From Acetobacter sacchari (GTDB lineage: Bacteria; Pseudomonadota; Alphaproteobacteria; Acetobacterales; Acetobacteraceae), in assembly GCF_017377715.1 (NCBI RefSeq), contig NZ_JAFVMF010000002.1, forward strand, positions 1 through 64,000: 64,000 nucleotides of DNA, read 5' to 3'. The notes beneath the pieces were generated by a model. The model searched no databases, was not told the DNA's origin, and saw only the letters and a list, made by a program, of their open reading frames with translations. Both the position numbers and the translations under genes were made by a program. Positions 1 to 9,174 of the stretch are shown in pieces (within the stretch, counting starts at the first letter, position 1; each line of letters opens with the position of its first letter).

Positions 1-200
1 CAAGAAGAAACGCCGTCAGCATATCCCTCTCTATTCCATATTCTCTTGTCAAAGATCAGACCCGCCAACCCGCGGGCCGAGAACTCTACCCGCTTCGTCC
101 GAGGAGATCAACCCCCCAGCGCCGCCGGTGAACGGGGGTATAAGCCCCCTCACACCACACCGTCAACACCAACCCACAAAAAAAACGCAGATTTTTCACC
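1..200. other. Left-edge stretch with no supported gene
   Basis: I see no convincing coding region here. The short open frame running from about 46 has no ribosome binding site and overlaps the 3' end of the efflux gene on the other strand. A short G/C hairpin around 133-150 lies just downstream of that gene's stop and could help end its transcript, but it has no T-run. Genes that partner the efflux factor could lie beyond the left edge, because it is transcribed leftwards. Confidence 0.4.
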
Positions 201-1763
201 TCAACCCGCAGAACCAGCAGCCAACCGCGATTTCAAGCCAGTCGTAGCCACCCCAACGCTCGGGAAAGCCGATTCCCACCCGCCGCCAAGCGCATTGTAG
301 AGGCGAACGAGATTCGTCGAGACGGTCGCAGCACTGTCAGCCAGATCCATTTCCGACTGAAGAACGCGGCGTTCAGCATCCAACACCTGCAGCGAACTGG
401 TCATGCCGTGACGATACTGTTCACGCGCCAGATCGTAGGCCCGACGATTGGTTGCCGTCTCCGCCTGCAACTGGTCGCGCCGCGCCTGCTCGGTCGAATA
501 CGCCGTCAGAGCGTCGTCAACGTCTTTCCACGCACTGAGGACGGTGCTGCGATAATTGAGCGCCGCCTCTTTCTGTGCGGCTTTCTTCAACGCAAGCTGA
601 CCACGCAGGCGGCCGCCCTGAAAGATCGGCAGAGTGATCGATGGACCGACATTCCACGCACGCGCGTTCCAGAAACCAAGATCCCGGAATGACAGAGACT
701 GGAAACCGAACCCGGCGTCGATCGTCACCTTCGGGTAAAAATCTGCCTCAGCCTCGCCTATCTCGGCCGTTGCGCCATGCAATTGCGCCGCCGCCGCCCG
801 AATGTCCGGGCGACGCTCAGCCAGTTCGGACGGAACGCCGACGGGAACATGTCCCGGCACGGGCGGAACCGCCGAAGGACGGGATAGCTCATCATACAAC
901 GCACCCGGCGGCGACCCCATCAGCAGCGAGATCGCATTGATCTGCTGTGCGATCCGCTGATCGAACTGCGGAATCTGCGACGACGTCGCTTCAAGCTGCG
1001 ACTTGGCGGTCTGCTGGTCGAGTTCACTGACAAGGCCCGCCTTGAAGCGCGCCGAACTCAGATCGAGCAGCTTCTGCGCGTCGTCGCGATTGGCCTTGAG
1101 AATGCGAAGCTGCTCCTGGGCAGCCCTCAACGCGACGTAATCCCGAGCGAGATCGCCCTCACGCGCGATCAGCATGCTCCGGCGCTGCTCTGCGCTCTCA
1201 TCAAGATAAGCTTTGGCGGCTTCATATTGCCGACGAACGCGTCCCCAGAGATCGACCTCCCATGTCGCGTCGACGCTATCCCGCCACTGATCCAGTAACG
1301 GGATCGTGGCGTAGCCGGTCGATTGATCGATCAACGTCCCGTCCGGGCCACCCACTGCGCTCTTGCCGACGTCCGAGACAATCCTCTGCAGCATCTTGGT
1401 GCTGTATTGCGCTCTGGAATACGATCCGGTCGCGCTAAGCCCCGGATACCGCTCGGCTCCAGCGATGACGAGTTGCGCACGACTTTGCGAAAGCTGTGCC
1501 GCGGCGCGCTGCACGTCGAGGTTTTCGCTGGCGAGGCGCCGCTCAAGAGAAGAGAGTTCAGCGTCGTGGAAAATATCCCACCATGCGACGTCCGGCGCGT
1601 CCGGAACGGTCACGCTACCGCCCTTCACTCCGTCCGCGACCTGAGAAGGCCGCCATTTTGGCGGCGTCCAGGTCTGAGGTTTCTGATAATTCGGGCCGAC
1701 GGCGCATCCGGCAAGCAGGACCGCGAGGCCTGTTACAAGCCGCCTCGAATTTGCTGCTCTCAC
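201..1763 (-). CDS. RND efflux outer membrane lipoprotein, NodT/OprM family
   Basis: This encodes a 520-residue outer membrane channel of tripartite efflux pumps. I chose the GTG start at 1763 because a GAGGA ribosome site sits seven bases upstream. The protein then opens with a short basic segment, a hydrophobic stretch and the lipobox LLAGC, as expected for a lipid-anchored NodT-type factor. Two outer-membrane-factor repeats follow, with the family motifs ERRPDIRAAAAQL and the C-terminal LYNALGGGW. The frame stays open up to 1946, but that extension would put about 60 non-lipoprotein residues ahead of the signal peptide. It is divergent from a TetR gene, with a palindromic operator candidate between them. 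No membrane fusion or RND permease gene is adjacent inside the window, so its partners are unknown or lie to the left. Confidence 0.9.
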   Translation of the reverse strand: MRAANSRRLVTGLAVLLAGCAVGPNYQKPQTWTPPKWRPSQVADGVKGGSVTVPDAPDVAWWDIFHDAELSSLERRLASENLDVQRAAAQLSQSRAQLVIAGAERYPGLSATGSYSRAQYSTKMLQRIVSDVGKSAVGGPDGTLIDQSTGYATIPLLDQWRDSVDATWEVDLWGRVRRQYEAAKAYLDESAEQRRSMLIAREGDLARDYVALRAAQEQLRILKANRDDAQKLLDLSSARFKAGLVSELDQQTAKSQLEATSSQIPQFDQRIAQQINAISLLMGSPPGALYDELSRPSAVPPVPGHVPVGVPSELAERRPDIRAAAAQLHGATAEIGEAEADFYPKVTIDAGFGFQSLSFRDLGFWNARAWNVGPSITLPIFQGGRLRGQLALKKAAQKEAALNYRSTVLSAWKDVDDALTAYSTEQARRDQLQAETATNRRAYDLAREQYRHGMTSSLQVLDAERRVLQSEMDLADSAATVSTNLVRLYNALGGGWESAFPSVGVATTGLKSRLAAGSAG

Positions 1764-1922
1764 GCTGAATTCCTCACCAACAAGTTTCCGCTGCCATGTA
1801 ATCTTCGCCGCACGTCGCAGCACTTCCGGACGATGGGGCGATACTGGTCGATCACTCGCGCCCCACGCGTGATTACGAACCCCCGAGCTTCCCGCCCCGC
1901 CCATATCACACCCGCCTTGACG

Positions 1923-1943
1923 CTGACCGACCCGTTCGGTCAG
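1923..1943. promoter_or_regulatory. Palindromic operator candidate for the TetR regulator
   Basis: The arms CTGACCGA (1923-1930) and TCGGTCAG (1936-1943) are perfect inverted repeats around a five-base spacer. The site lies between the divergent efflux gene and tetR gene, where TetR-family proteins usually bind to repress both. A TTGACG box that could serve as a -35 element overlaps its left edge on the plus strand. Assignment to this regulator is inferred from position. Confidence 0.6.
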
Positions 1944-2005
1944 CATGCAAACCTATCGGCTTTCCCTCGGGCGTCAATCGTGAGCGCCCCATCGCAGAGG
2001 ATATT

Positions 2006-2716
2006 ATGGCAGAGACTGACCCCGGAACGGGCGCGACCCCGACGGGTATAGAGACAGATTCTCCGACCAGCGCGCCAGCCGCGGACGTTTTGACGTGCCC
2101 GGCGTGCGACCCCGAAGAAGGCGGCGCGAAATATCAGCAAATTCTCGTCGGCGCCGGAGAGATATTCGCGGAACTCGGGTACGAAGGCGCCAGCATGTCG
2201 CACATCGCCCGCCGCGCCGGGGTGTCCAAAGGCACTCTCTATAACTATTTCGACAACAAAGCCGCGCTGTTCACCGCCTTCGTAAGGCAGACGTCCCGCA
2301 ACGGGCTGCCCAACGCCTTTCAGTCCATCCGTCAGGATCTGCCTCCGCGAGGCGTGCTCCTTGGAATCGCAAAAGGCATGATCGGTCTGGTGGTCGCGCC
2401 GACCACCCTGATGCTTTACCGCATCGTCATCTCCGAGGCGCCGCGCTTCCCGCACCTCGCTCAGACATTCTGGGACAACGGTCCCGCCATCGGCATCCGA
2501 ACTCTCTCGCGCTGGCTACAGACGCAGACAGCGAACGGACACCTCGTCGTCCCCGAACCCGAATTCGCCGCCGAGCAGTTCTTCGCCCTATGTCAGACTC
2601 GGGTCGCCATGCGGTGCCGCCTGCGAATGACGGTCGACACATCACCAGAGGAAATAGAGCGGATCGCCACACGCTCCGTCGATATGTTCCTGGCCGTTCA
2701 TACGCCCCGGGCCTGA
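2006..2716 (+). CDS. TetR/AcrR family transcriptional regulator
   Basis: A 236-residue repressor. About 45 polar residues precede the helix-turn-helix domain, which carries the typical run ELGYEGASMSHIARRAGVSK followed by GTLYNYF (roughly residues 52-80). The C-terminal ligand-binding part resembles the AefR/AcrR-type domain, with residues such as MLYRIVISEAPRFP. The ATG follows an AGAGGAT ribosome site. It is transcribed away from the outer-membrane efflux gene with a perfect palindrome between them, so autorepression and control of the efflux gene are the likely roles. The inducing ligand cannot be told from sequence. Confidence 0.92.
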   Translation: MAETDPGTGATPTGIETDSPTSAPAADVLTCPACDPEEGGAKYQQILVGAGEIFAELGYEGASMSHIARRAGVSKGTLYNYFDNKAALFTAFVRQTSRNGLPNAFQSIRQDLPPRGVLLGIAKGMIGLVVAPTTLMLYRIVISEAPRFPHLAQTFWDNGPAIGIRTLSRWLQTQTANGHLVVPEPEFAAEQFFALCQTRVAMRCRLRMTVDTSPEEIERIATRSVDMFLAVHTPRA

Positions 2717-2965
2717 ACTCCCAAGCTTAGCAAGCACACCGAGAGCACGGCTCGACGGTTCCACCTGCAAGACGCACATGTCTCCTACCTGATCCCCGAC
2801 GAGTCCGAAGGGGTCAGTCGTGTGCGAGAGGAAGTCGCCAGGGCGCCCTGAACCGCGCTCCTGCCTCAACGTTGCATGGAACAGGCGTCACGCGAGCGCG
2901 GCGCAGTTACTCCGATCCTCGCTCGCACGTCGCCATCGTCGTCCTTCCTTATGAAAGACACTCCC

Positions 2966-3343
2966 ATGGCAACAGCAACACGTGACAACCTGCCCGGAAG
3001 GGCCAACAACGTCGCAGACTTCCTGACCCGCGCGCACGGCGATCACTCAGGCCTGACATCCGCCGTCAGCGATTACATGGGCAGGGAAGGGGCGGAAGGT
3101 ATTCCCGTCGTGCGACAACGCGCGAAAGAAGCCGGGTTGGACGGCCTGCTTCAGCACTGGCGCGACCGCCCTCTCACTGAGGCGGCAGAAGTCGATTTGG
3201 TAAGAGCCTTGATTCCTGATGAGAAAATCACGGAATTTTCGAGGGAGACGGGGCTATCCCGCGAAGCGACGATACGCGGACTTCTGACCGTGATTCCGCG
3301 CGTAGTCTACCGCAATGCGGAGCGCGAGCGTCGGACAACATAG
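2966..3343 (+). CDS. YidB-like (DUF937) protein
   Basis: A 125-residue soluble protein. It shows the DUF937/YidB pattern: an AGLDGLLQHWRD segment, then an ALIPDEKITEFSRETGLS block, then a helix ending in LTVIPRVVYRN. The function of this family is not established. I placed the start at the ATG at 2966, which has a weak GAAAG upstream; an earlier in-frame ATG at 2951 lacks a ribosome site, and the frame remains open to 2876. It sits alone between a tetR gene and the convergent glucose dehydrogenase gene. Confidence 0.75.
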   Translation: MATATRDNLPGRANNVADFLTRAHGDHSGLTSAVSDYMGREGAEGIPVVRQRAKEAGLDGLLQHWRDRPLTEAAEVDLVRALIPDEKITEFSRETGLSREATIRGLLTVIPRVVYRNAERERRTT

Positions 3344-3414
3344 CCGACGTCGACGAAACCGAGACCGGGATATCACCCGAAGGACGTCATCGGATTTGCC
3401 GCTTCCTCAAGAGA

Positions 3415-3443
3415 CTCCCGCCCGGCGATAAGCCGGACGGGAG
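3415..3443 (-). terminator. Hairpin after gcd
   Basis: A 12-base-pair stem with one mismatch (3415-3426 with 3432-3443) and a five-base loop lies directly after the gcd stop. There is no clear T-run after it, so it may act as a weak or bidirectional terminator between the convergent gcd and YidB-like genes. Confidence 0.5.
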
Positions 3444-3450
3444 GAAACAT

Positions 3451-5853
3451 TTACTGATCCAGCGAATACGCCACGACGTAATCGCCCATCTTCGTGCCGA
3501 ACGAGCCATGTCCGCCGTCGGCCGTCACGACATACTGCTTTCCCCCGACTTCATATGTCATCGGGTTGGACTGTCCCCCGGCGGGAAGACGGTCCTGCCA
3601 GAGTTGCGCTCCGGTCGTCACGTCATACGCGCGGATGTAGTCGTCAAGCGTCGCAGTCAGGAACGCCACGCCGCCAGCAGTGGTGAGCGGTCCGCCGAGG
3701 GTGGGAACGCCGAGCTTGAACGGAAGAGGAACCGGAGAACTATCGCGGATCGTGCCGTTCCGGTGCTTCCAGACCACCTTGTTCGTCTTGAGATCGATCC
3801 CGGCCATGTAACCCCAGCTCGGCGCCTTGCATGGAATGCCGAGCGGCGAAAGCAGCGGGTGCAGATCCACACCATAAGGCACGCCGAACTGCGGCTGAAC
3901 GCCCGTTTCGGTCCCTGCAGGCTGTGAGTGGTCCGGCGTCGCCGGATTCTTCGGCCCACGCGGAATAAGCGTCGAAACAAAGGGCAGCCCCATCGGGTTC
4001 GCGATCGCGACCTGCCTCACAGGATCAACCGCTATGCCGCCCCACTCGAACATGCCGAGATTGCCAGGGAACACCAGCGTGCCCTGCAGCGACGGAGGCG
4101 TGAAGGGCCCGTCGTACCGTAGCTTCTTGAAGATGATGCGGCAGGCGAGTTGGTCGAACATCGTCGACCCCCACATGTCCGCGTCCGTCAAATTGCGACG
4201 AGGCCGGAAGCTGAGTTCCGAGTATGGCTGTGTGGGCGAAAGCCTGTCGCCTGGCGCCACGCCCTGGGGAACTTTCGTCTCGGGCGCAGGCACCACCAAC
4301 TGTCCGTTCCGACGATCAAGCACGAAGATGTTGCCTGTCTTGGCCGGAGCATAGATAGCCGGGATGACGGTTCCGTCGTCCTTATGGATATCGACGAGAG
4401 TCGGCTGCGACGGCACGTCCATATCCCACAGATCGTGATGCACGGTCTGATAGAACCAGGCGAGCTTTCCAGTGTCGGCATTGAGAGCGAGAATCCCGGA
4501 GGCATAACGTTCCTGATCTGGCGTGCGGTTTCCACCCCAGATATCGGGCGTGGCGACGCCAGTCGGAATGTAGACCAGATTCAGCTTCGCATCGTACGCT
4601 GACGTAATCCACGAATTCGGCGAATTCGCCACATAGGCGTGGCCATTCTCTGGCAACTGGTTCGGATCCGGATTGCCCGGATCGAACGCCCAGACCAGAT
4701 TGCCGGTATAGACGTCGAATCCGCGCGTGACGCCCGAAGGCTCATGCGTGGAGTAATTGTCCATCACGGCGCCCGAAACGATCACCACCTTATCGGTCAC
4801 GACCGGCGGCGACGTTGGCTCGTAGAAACCCGCCTCCTTCATCGGCATACCGTTCGTCAGATCGATCTCGCCGTCATTGCCGAAACGGTAGCAACGTTGC
4901 CCCGTGTCCGCATCGATAGCGAACAGCCGACCGTCGTTCACTGGCAGGAAAATACGATGCACGCAGTCGTTGGGGACCGCCGCTCCATCGATCGTCTGAT
5001 CTCCTTCATGCGTCTCATGGTACGAAACGCCACGGCAGGTCAGATGTTGAAACGTCGGCTTGGCCTTGATCTGCGGATCGAACTTCCACTTCTGCTTGCC
5101 GGTGGCGGCGTCCAGAGCAAAGAGAATCTGGTGCGGGGAGCAAAGATAAAGTGTGTCGCGAATCTTTATCGGCGTGACCTCGTCCGTCGTCTCGATCGGA
5201 TCGTTCGGCCCGCGTGTGTCACCCGTTCGAAACGTCCACGCGACCTTGAGCTTGCCAACGTTCGCAGGCGTGATCTGGGTCAGCGGCGAGTAGCGATCGC
5301 CAAACTGCGTCCGGCCCCAGGCCGGCCAGTCTGCGGCGACAGCTTCGCCCTGATCAGCAGGGGTAATGCGCGCGGATGCTGACGCCTGCGGCAGGGAGCC
5401 TGCGATATCCTGCGGGTCCTGCGTCAGCGCGTATCCGTAGATGACGACGCCCGCGCCAATGCCCGCCGCAAGCGGCAGTTTGGAAAGGTTCATTGCCGGG
5501 CCAAGCTTGCCTGTGACCCACGGCAACAGCAGCCAAATCCCAAGCGGCAAAAGGAAATCGCCGCGCGGCGCAAGTTCCCAGAAGTCGAACCCCGCCTCGA
5601 CCACACTCCAGACCAGCGTATAGGCGACGATGACGGCGTAGACCCAAAGGGCCGCCTCATGTCGTCGCCACAGCAAAACAGCGGTGAGAAGGAGCCCGAC
5701 GCCGGTAATGGCGTAATAAGGGGAGCCGCCCAGCAGCGCGAGCCATGCTCCCCCGACCGTCAGACCCAGCCCGGCGACCGCGCAAAGCAGCACTCCGATA
5801 GCCAGCGGCACGTTCGACTTTTCTTGAATGGGTTCCACTCCCCTTATGTGCAT
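3451..5853 (-). CDS. gcd: Membrane-bound PQQ-dependent glucose dehydrogenase
   Basis: An 800-residue quinoprotein that oxidises D-glucose to gluconolactone in the periplasm and passes electrons to ubiquinone. The N-terminal 145 residues hold five membrane segments (about 17-37, 44-63, 68-86, 97-113, 125-142). The rest is the PQQ beta-propeller, starting with WPAWGRTQFGDRYSPLTQI (about 176-194) and carrying repeated tryptophan-docking motifs such as GKLAWFYQTVHHDLWDMD. The length fits the family (about 800). The start is not certain: the ATG at 5853 lacks a clear ribosome site, while an AAGGGGAG lies a few codons inside the frame. It is monocistronic and divergent from cysE. No PQQ biosynthesis genes are in the window. 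Confidence 0.95.
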   Translation of the reverse strand: MHIRGVEPIQEKSNVPLAIGVLLCAVAGLGLTVGGAWLALLGGSPYYAITGVGLLLTAVLLWRRHEAALWVYAVIVAYTLVWSVVEAGFDFWELAPRGDFLLPLGIWLLLPWVTGKLGPAMNLSKLPLAAGIGAGVVIYGYALTQDPQDIAGSLPQASASARITPADQGEAVAADWPAWGRTQFGDRYSPLTQITPANVGKLKVAWTFRTGDTRGPNDPIETTDEVTPIKIRDTLYLCSPHQILFALDAATGKQKWKFDPQIKAKPTFQHLTCRGVSYHETHEGDQTIDGAAVPNDCVHRIFLPVNDGRLFAIDADTGQRCYRFGNDGEIDLTNGMPMKEAGFYEPTSPPVVTDKVVIVSGAVMDNYSTHEPSGVTRGFDVYTGNLVWAFDPGNPDPNQLPENGHAYVANSPNSWITSAYDAKLNLVYIPTGVATPDIWGGNRTPDQERYASGILALNADTGKLAWFYQTVHHDLWDMDVPSQPTLVDIHKDDGTVIPAIYAPAKTGNIFVLDRRNGQLVVPAPETKVPQGVAPGDRLSPTQPYSELSFRPRRNLTDADMWGSTMFDQLACRIIFKKLRYDGPFTPPSLQGTLVFPGNLGMFEWGGIAVDPVRQVAIANPMGLPFVSTLIPRGPKNPATPDHSQPAGTETGVQPQFGVPYGVDLHPLLSPLGIPCKAPSWGYMAGIDLKTNKVVWKHRNGTIRDSSPVPLPFKLGVPTLGGPLTTAGGVAFLTATLDDYIRAYDVTTGAQLWQDRLPAGGQSNPMTYEVGGKQYVVTADGGHGSFGTKMGDYVVAYSLDQ

Positions 5854-6080
5854 ATCGAATAGATAATCCGGTTACTTACGATAAGGCGCGTCGAAACGTC
5901 GACCAGAAAGCGCCGCCTCCATTCGATTTATCTCGCCAAGACTCAGATTGTTTCGCTGCCGCCGCGTGACACGAAAGCCGCAACAACGAGTGAACGTGAC
6001 GAGGCGCCCCTTGTTTCCGCGTCAGACAACTCCAAGTGATGCGATCTGCTACCGATACGATCAGCCGAGGAGAGCCTCGC

Positions 6081-6968
6081 ATGTCCGCCCGCTCGAACAC
6101 ACTGAACGCTTCAGCGCTCTCACTTGCAGACACCGACGCAGAACGCAGCGGCGTCCAGTTCAAGGATCTCGATCGTCAGATCGATCTGACCGCGCTCTGG
6201 ACGCAAATGCTCAGTGAATCAATGATTTGCGCCGACCCGTTGGTGAAAGGGCTGCTCTGGACGGGCGTGAAGAGCCACGGCTGCTTCGCCGAGGCAATGG
6301 CCGCACTGATCGGACGCAAGCTTGGAGACCGCGCCGTCGCCGCCGACGCCCTGACTGAGCTTGTGCACGAATGCTACGCCGCGACGCCCGAGACGCTTCG
6401 CGCTGCAGCTGCGGACATCCACGCCATTCGCGAGCGCGACCCCGCCTGCCCCGATTACGTGACGCCCTTCCTGTTCTTCAAAGGGTTCCACGCGGTACAG
6501 TCCTATCGCGTCGCGAACTGGCTGTGGCTCGCTGGCCGCAGACATCTCTCGCTTCACCTGCAGAGCAGAGCGTCCGAGCTGTTCGGAGTCGACATCCATC
6601 CGGCGGCCCGCCTCGGCAGACGCATACTCCTCGACCATGGAACCGGCATCGTCATCGGCGAGACGTCGATCGTCGAGGATGACGTCTCCATCCTGCAGAA
6701 CGTGACCCTTGGCGGCACAGGCAAGCACGCGGGCGACCGTCACCCCAAGATCCGGCGCGGCGTTCTGATCGGCGCGGGCGCCAAAATACTGGGAAATATC
6801 GAGCTCGGCGAAGGCGCCAAGATTGGCGCGGGATCGATCGTTCTGGAAAGCGTGCCGCCTTATACCACCGTCGTCGGCAATCCTGCGCGCAAGGTCGGCA
6901 CCCGCCATCTGGGCCTGCCCTCGTTGACGATGGACCAGACGCTGCCTCCGATCGACTACATTATCTGA
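6081..6968 (+). CDS. cysE: Serine O-acetyltransferase
   Basis: A 295-residue enzyme that acetylates L-serine with acetyl-CoA, the committed step of cysteine synthesis. The helical N-terminal domain (about 30-165) contains the family motif FFKGFHAVQSYR (132-143). The C-terminal hexapeptide-repeat beta-helix spans about 171-262 and includes LLDHGTGIVIGE, with the likely catalytic Asp185 and His186. I chose the ATG at 6081 because GGAGAG lies just upstream; the frame is open 15 codons further without a ribosome site. It is divergent from gcd and far from the cysH-cysD-cysNC operon at 46-50 kb, so sulfide incorporation and sulfate reduction are transcribed separately. Confidence 0.95.
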   Translation: MSARSNTLNASALSLADTDAERSGVQFKDLDRQIDLTALWTQMLSESMICADPLVKGLLWTGVKSHGCFAEAMAALIGRKLGDRAVAADALTELVHECYAATPETLRAAAADIHAIRERDPACPDYVTPFLFFKGFHAVQSYRVANWLWLAGRRHLSLHLQSRASELFGVDIHPAARLGRRILLDHGTGIVIGETSIVEDDVSILQNVTLGGTGKHAGDRHPKIRRGVLIGAGAKILGNIELGEGAKIGAGSIVLESVPPYTTVVGNPARKVGTRHLGLPSLTMDQTLPPIDYII

Positions 6969-6986
6969 AGCGCTACTTTTTCAATC

Positions 6987-7610
6987 TCATGCTGCGCAGG
7001 CGCTTGGGGGCAACGCCTCCCAGTCGACCGCCTTCAGCCCGGCGAGGAAGATTTCCACGCCGGTCTCGACGCGAAGCTTGACCTCGCTCCACTCGTCAGG
7101 ATGACCGGGCATACAGAACTGGTGCAGGAGCAACTCGCCTATCGTCACGCCAAACAGAATACGTCGCGCTCTCGATATATCGCAAACAAGCCCCAGCTCA
7201 GCGACGCAGGCGCGCAGTTCGTCATCGACCGGGTCGCGTTCGCCCTCGAATTTCAACTGAGCGATAATATCCTGAATTTCTTCGGATTCCTGGGCGTCCG
7301 CAATAATTGCCCGAGCAAGACTTACACGATCCGGCCTCAGCAGGTGGTTCGCCAGACAGACGAGCAGCGCGGTCAAGCGCTCCTTCGCAGTCCCCGTATT
7401 TGGATCCAGAGGCGCCTGCACAAAGAAGAATCGGGTCGCAATAACCTCGTGTATCAGTTCATGCTTCGACGGGAAGATGTGATACAGCGTACGCTTCGAC
7501 ATGCCGCACGCGTTGGCGACCTTGTCCATCGATGCGCCGACGTAACCATGTCCGCGCAAAACGACACACGCCGCATCGAGAATCCGTTCCCGCCGCTCGT
7601 CCTCCTGCAT
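6987..7610 (-). CDS. TetR/AcrR family regulator beside the RND efflux operon
   Basis: A repressor of about 207 residues with an N-terminal helix-turn-helix (ERILDAACVVLRGHGYVGAS then MDKVANACGMSKRTLYHIF) and an AcrR-like C-terminal domain. It is divergent from the RND operon and most likely controls it. The start is uncertain. The ATG at 7610 has a poor ribosome site, but a 25-base perfect palindrome at 7673-7697 lies just upstream and fits an operator in the leader. The frame is open to 7895, and a GTG at 7790 follows GGAG. The residues GRP just before the chosen start are often seen at TetR N-termini, so the true protein may be longer. Confidence 0.85.
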   Translation of the reverse strand: MQEDERRERILDAACVVLRGHGYVGASMDKVANACGMSKRTLYHIFPSKHELIHEVIATRFFFVQAPLDPNTGTAKERLTALLVCLANHLLRPDRVSLARAIIADAQESEEIQDIIAQLKFEGERDPVDDELRACVAELGLVCDISRARRILFGVTIGELLLHQFCMPGHPDEWSEVKLRVETGVEIFLAGLKAVDWEALPPSACAA

Positions 7611-7672
7611 CGTCACGGGACGGCCAGGCGAGCGCGCGCCACAGCACGCCTCGGCTACCTCCGCCTCGCGAA

Positions 7673-7697
7673 GTTCGTGACATTCTTTGTCACGAAC
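7673..7697. promoter_or_regulatory. Perfect 25-base palindrome, TetR operator candidate
   Basis: Arms GTTCGTGACA (7673-7682) and TGTCACGAAC (7688-7697) are a perfect 10-base inverted repeat around TTCTT. It lies just upstream of the likely tetR start. The layout is that of a high-affinity TetR-type operator, and the position suggests autoregulation. It could instead lie inside an extended tetR coding region. Confidence 0.6.
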
Positions 7698-7869
7698 TGA
7701 ATCCGAGTGCGCAGAAAATTCACGCAAGCCCTCCGAAGGCGAAGATTTTCGCCGCCCGACGCGCTTTGGATGGGATTCCGTCTGCTTCACCTCTGCTCCG
7801 ATTCCTGTTTGTGATTGCAATACCCGCGCGATGTCCGCAGGGGCAGCTTGACCGGGTTTAGGATACCAT

Positions 7870-7903
7870 ATAGTTTCCAATCGATAAGAAACCAAATAGT
7901 TTC
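7870..7903. promoter_or_regulatory. Triple GTTTC/GAAAC half-site cluster in the efflux promoter region
   Basis: Three half-sites alternate in orientation: GTTTC (7873-7877), GAAAC (7888-7892) and GTTTC (7899-7903). The flanking copies are part of a direct repeat ATAGTTTC (7870-7877 and 7896-7903) spaced 26 bases apart. On the minus strand a TTGGTT box (7895-7890) and a TATATG box (7872-7867) are 17 bases apart, a plausible promoter for the tetR gene. The stretch is AT-rich against its surroundings. Binding by the adjacent TetR or by another regulator is inference. Confidence 0.45.
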
Positions 7904-7995
7904 ATAATGTCGAGTGTGGTTAGCTGTCCTCGCGAAATCTTGCATCGCTGGGCCGCGTCAGAATCCGTTCGCAGCAAAATAGGTACATCACGTCC

Positions 7996-9168
7996 GTGAC
8001 CAGGCGCTCTCGTCTCCCGGTGGCCGTTCGGGCCGCCCTGATCCCCACAGCGGGACTTCTTGTGCTGGCTGGGTGTGAGCGCAAGCACGCTCCGCCTGCC
8101 CCACCTCCCCAGCAAGTCGGCTTTGTGACCCTGAAGACGCAGGCCGTCCAGTTGCATACGCAACTGCCGGGCCGAACCGAAGCATATGAGATTGCTCAGG
8201 TTCGCCCGCAGGTGAACGGCGTCATCCAAAAACGCCTCTTCGTCGAAGGCTCCGACGTTACGGCCGGACAGCAGCTGTACCAGATCGATCCTTCGTTCTA
8301 TCAGTCCACCTACGACAGCTACCTGGGACAATTGGCGGCCGCCAAAGCCAACCTTGTGACCGCCCAGGCCAAGTATCAGCGCTATCAGTCCCTGATCCGC
8401 GAACACGCGATCAGCCAGCAGGATCTGGACGACGCCAAGGCGACTTATCTGGCGGATCAGGCGCAGGTTCAGGTTGCGCAGGGGCAGGTAGAGAACGCTG
8501 CCGTCAATCTTCGCTACACAAAGGTCAACGCACCGATCTCGGGGCGCATCGGCCGCTCCGTCATCACTGTCGGCGCTCTGGCGACGGCCGGGCAGACAAA
8601 TCTGCTGACGACGGTCACCCGCCTTGACCCGATTTTTGTCGACGTCAACCTTCCCGCCGTCGAGTTGCTTCGTTTCAGACGCGAACTGGCGTCCGGTCAG
8701 ATCGAACGCGCTGGCGACAACGCCGCCACGGTCAAGCTGACGCTTGAAGACGGTTCGTCTTACAGCCTCCCCGGCACATTGGAATTCAGTGAAGTCAACG
8801 TGGACACAGCAACGTCCACGATCGTCGTACGCGCGAAGTTCTCCAATCCCGACAAGCTCCTGCTCCCCGGCATGTATGTCCACGCGACACTCGACGAGGG
8901 TATGGACCCGAACGCTCTTCTCGTGCCGCAGCAGGCTGTCTCCCGCGACGCTCACGACGCGCCGCAAGTCATGGTGCTGACGCCCGATAACAAAGTCGCC
9001 GTTCGTACGATCACAACGCAGCAGGCGCTTGGAACGGACTGGATCGTCACCGGCGGCGTCGCCGCTGGCGATCGCGTCATCGTCACGGGGCTGCAGAAGA
9101 TCCATCCCGGCGACAAGACGACCCCCGTGCCATTCGTCGACGACGAGACCACGAAGTCGGGAAATTAA
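7996..9168 (+). CDS. RND efflux periplasmic adaptor (membrane fusion protein)
   Basis: A 390-residue AcrA/MexA-type adaptor that bridges the inner-membrane RND pump and the outer-membrane channel. It starts at a GTG and has a signal peptide with lipobox VLAGC, so it is probably a lipoprotein. The barrel-sandwich hybrid motifs VRPQVNGVIQKRLFVEGSDV and VNAPISGRIGRS flank a coiled-coil hairpin of about residues 105-170 rich in Ala, Gln and Lys. The C-terminal beta-barrel and membrane-proximal domain end in GLQKIHPGDKTTPVPF. It is the first gene of a three-gene operon; the permease starts six bases after its stop. Confidence 0.95.
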   Translation: MTRRSRLPVAVRAALIPTAGLLVLAGCERKHAPPAPPPQQVGFVTLKTQAVQLHTQLPGRTEAYEIAQVRPQVNGVIQKRLFVEGSDVTAGQQLYQIDPSFYQSTYDSYLGQLAAAKANLVTAQAKYQRYQSLIREHAISQQDLDDAKATYLADQAQVQVAQGQVENAAVNLRYTKVNAPISGRIGRSVITVGALATAGQTNLLTTVTRLDPIFVDVNLPAVELLRFRRELASGQIERAGDNAATVKLTLEDGSSYSLPGTLEFSEVNVDTATSTIVVRAKFSNPDKLLLPGMYVHATLDEGMDPNALLVPQQAVSRDAHDAPQVMVLTPDNKVAVRTITTQQALGTDWIVTGGVAAGDRVIVTGLQKIHPGDKTTPVPFVDDETTKSGN

Positions 9169-9174
9169 TCCGCC

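Noticed and set aside
7858..9105. Long antisense frame under the RND adaptor gene
   Set aside because: High GC content keeps it open, and it lies opposite a clear adaptor gene with intact motifs.
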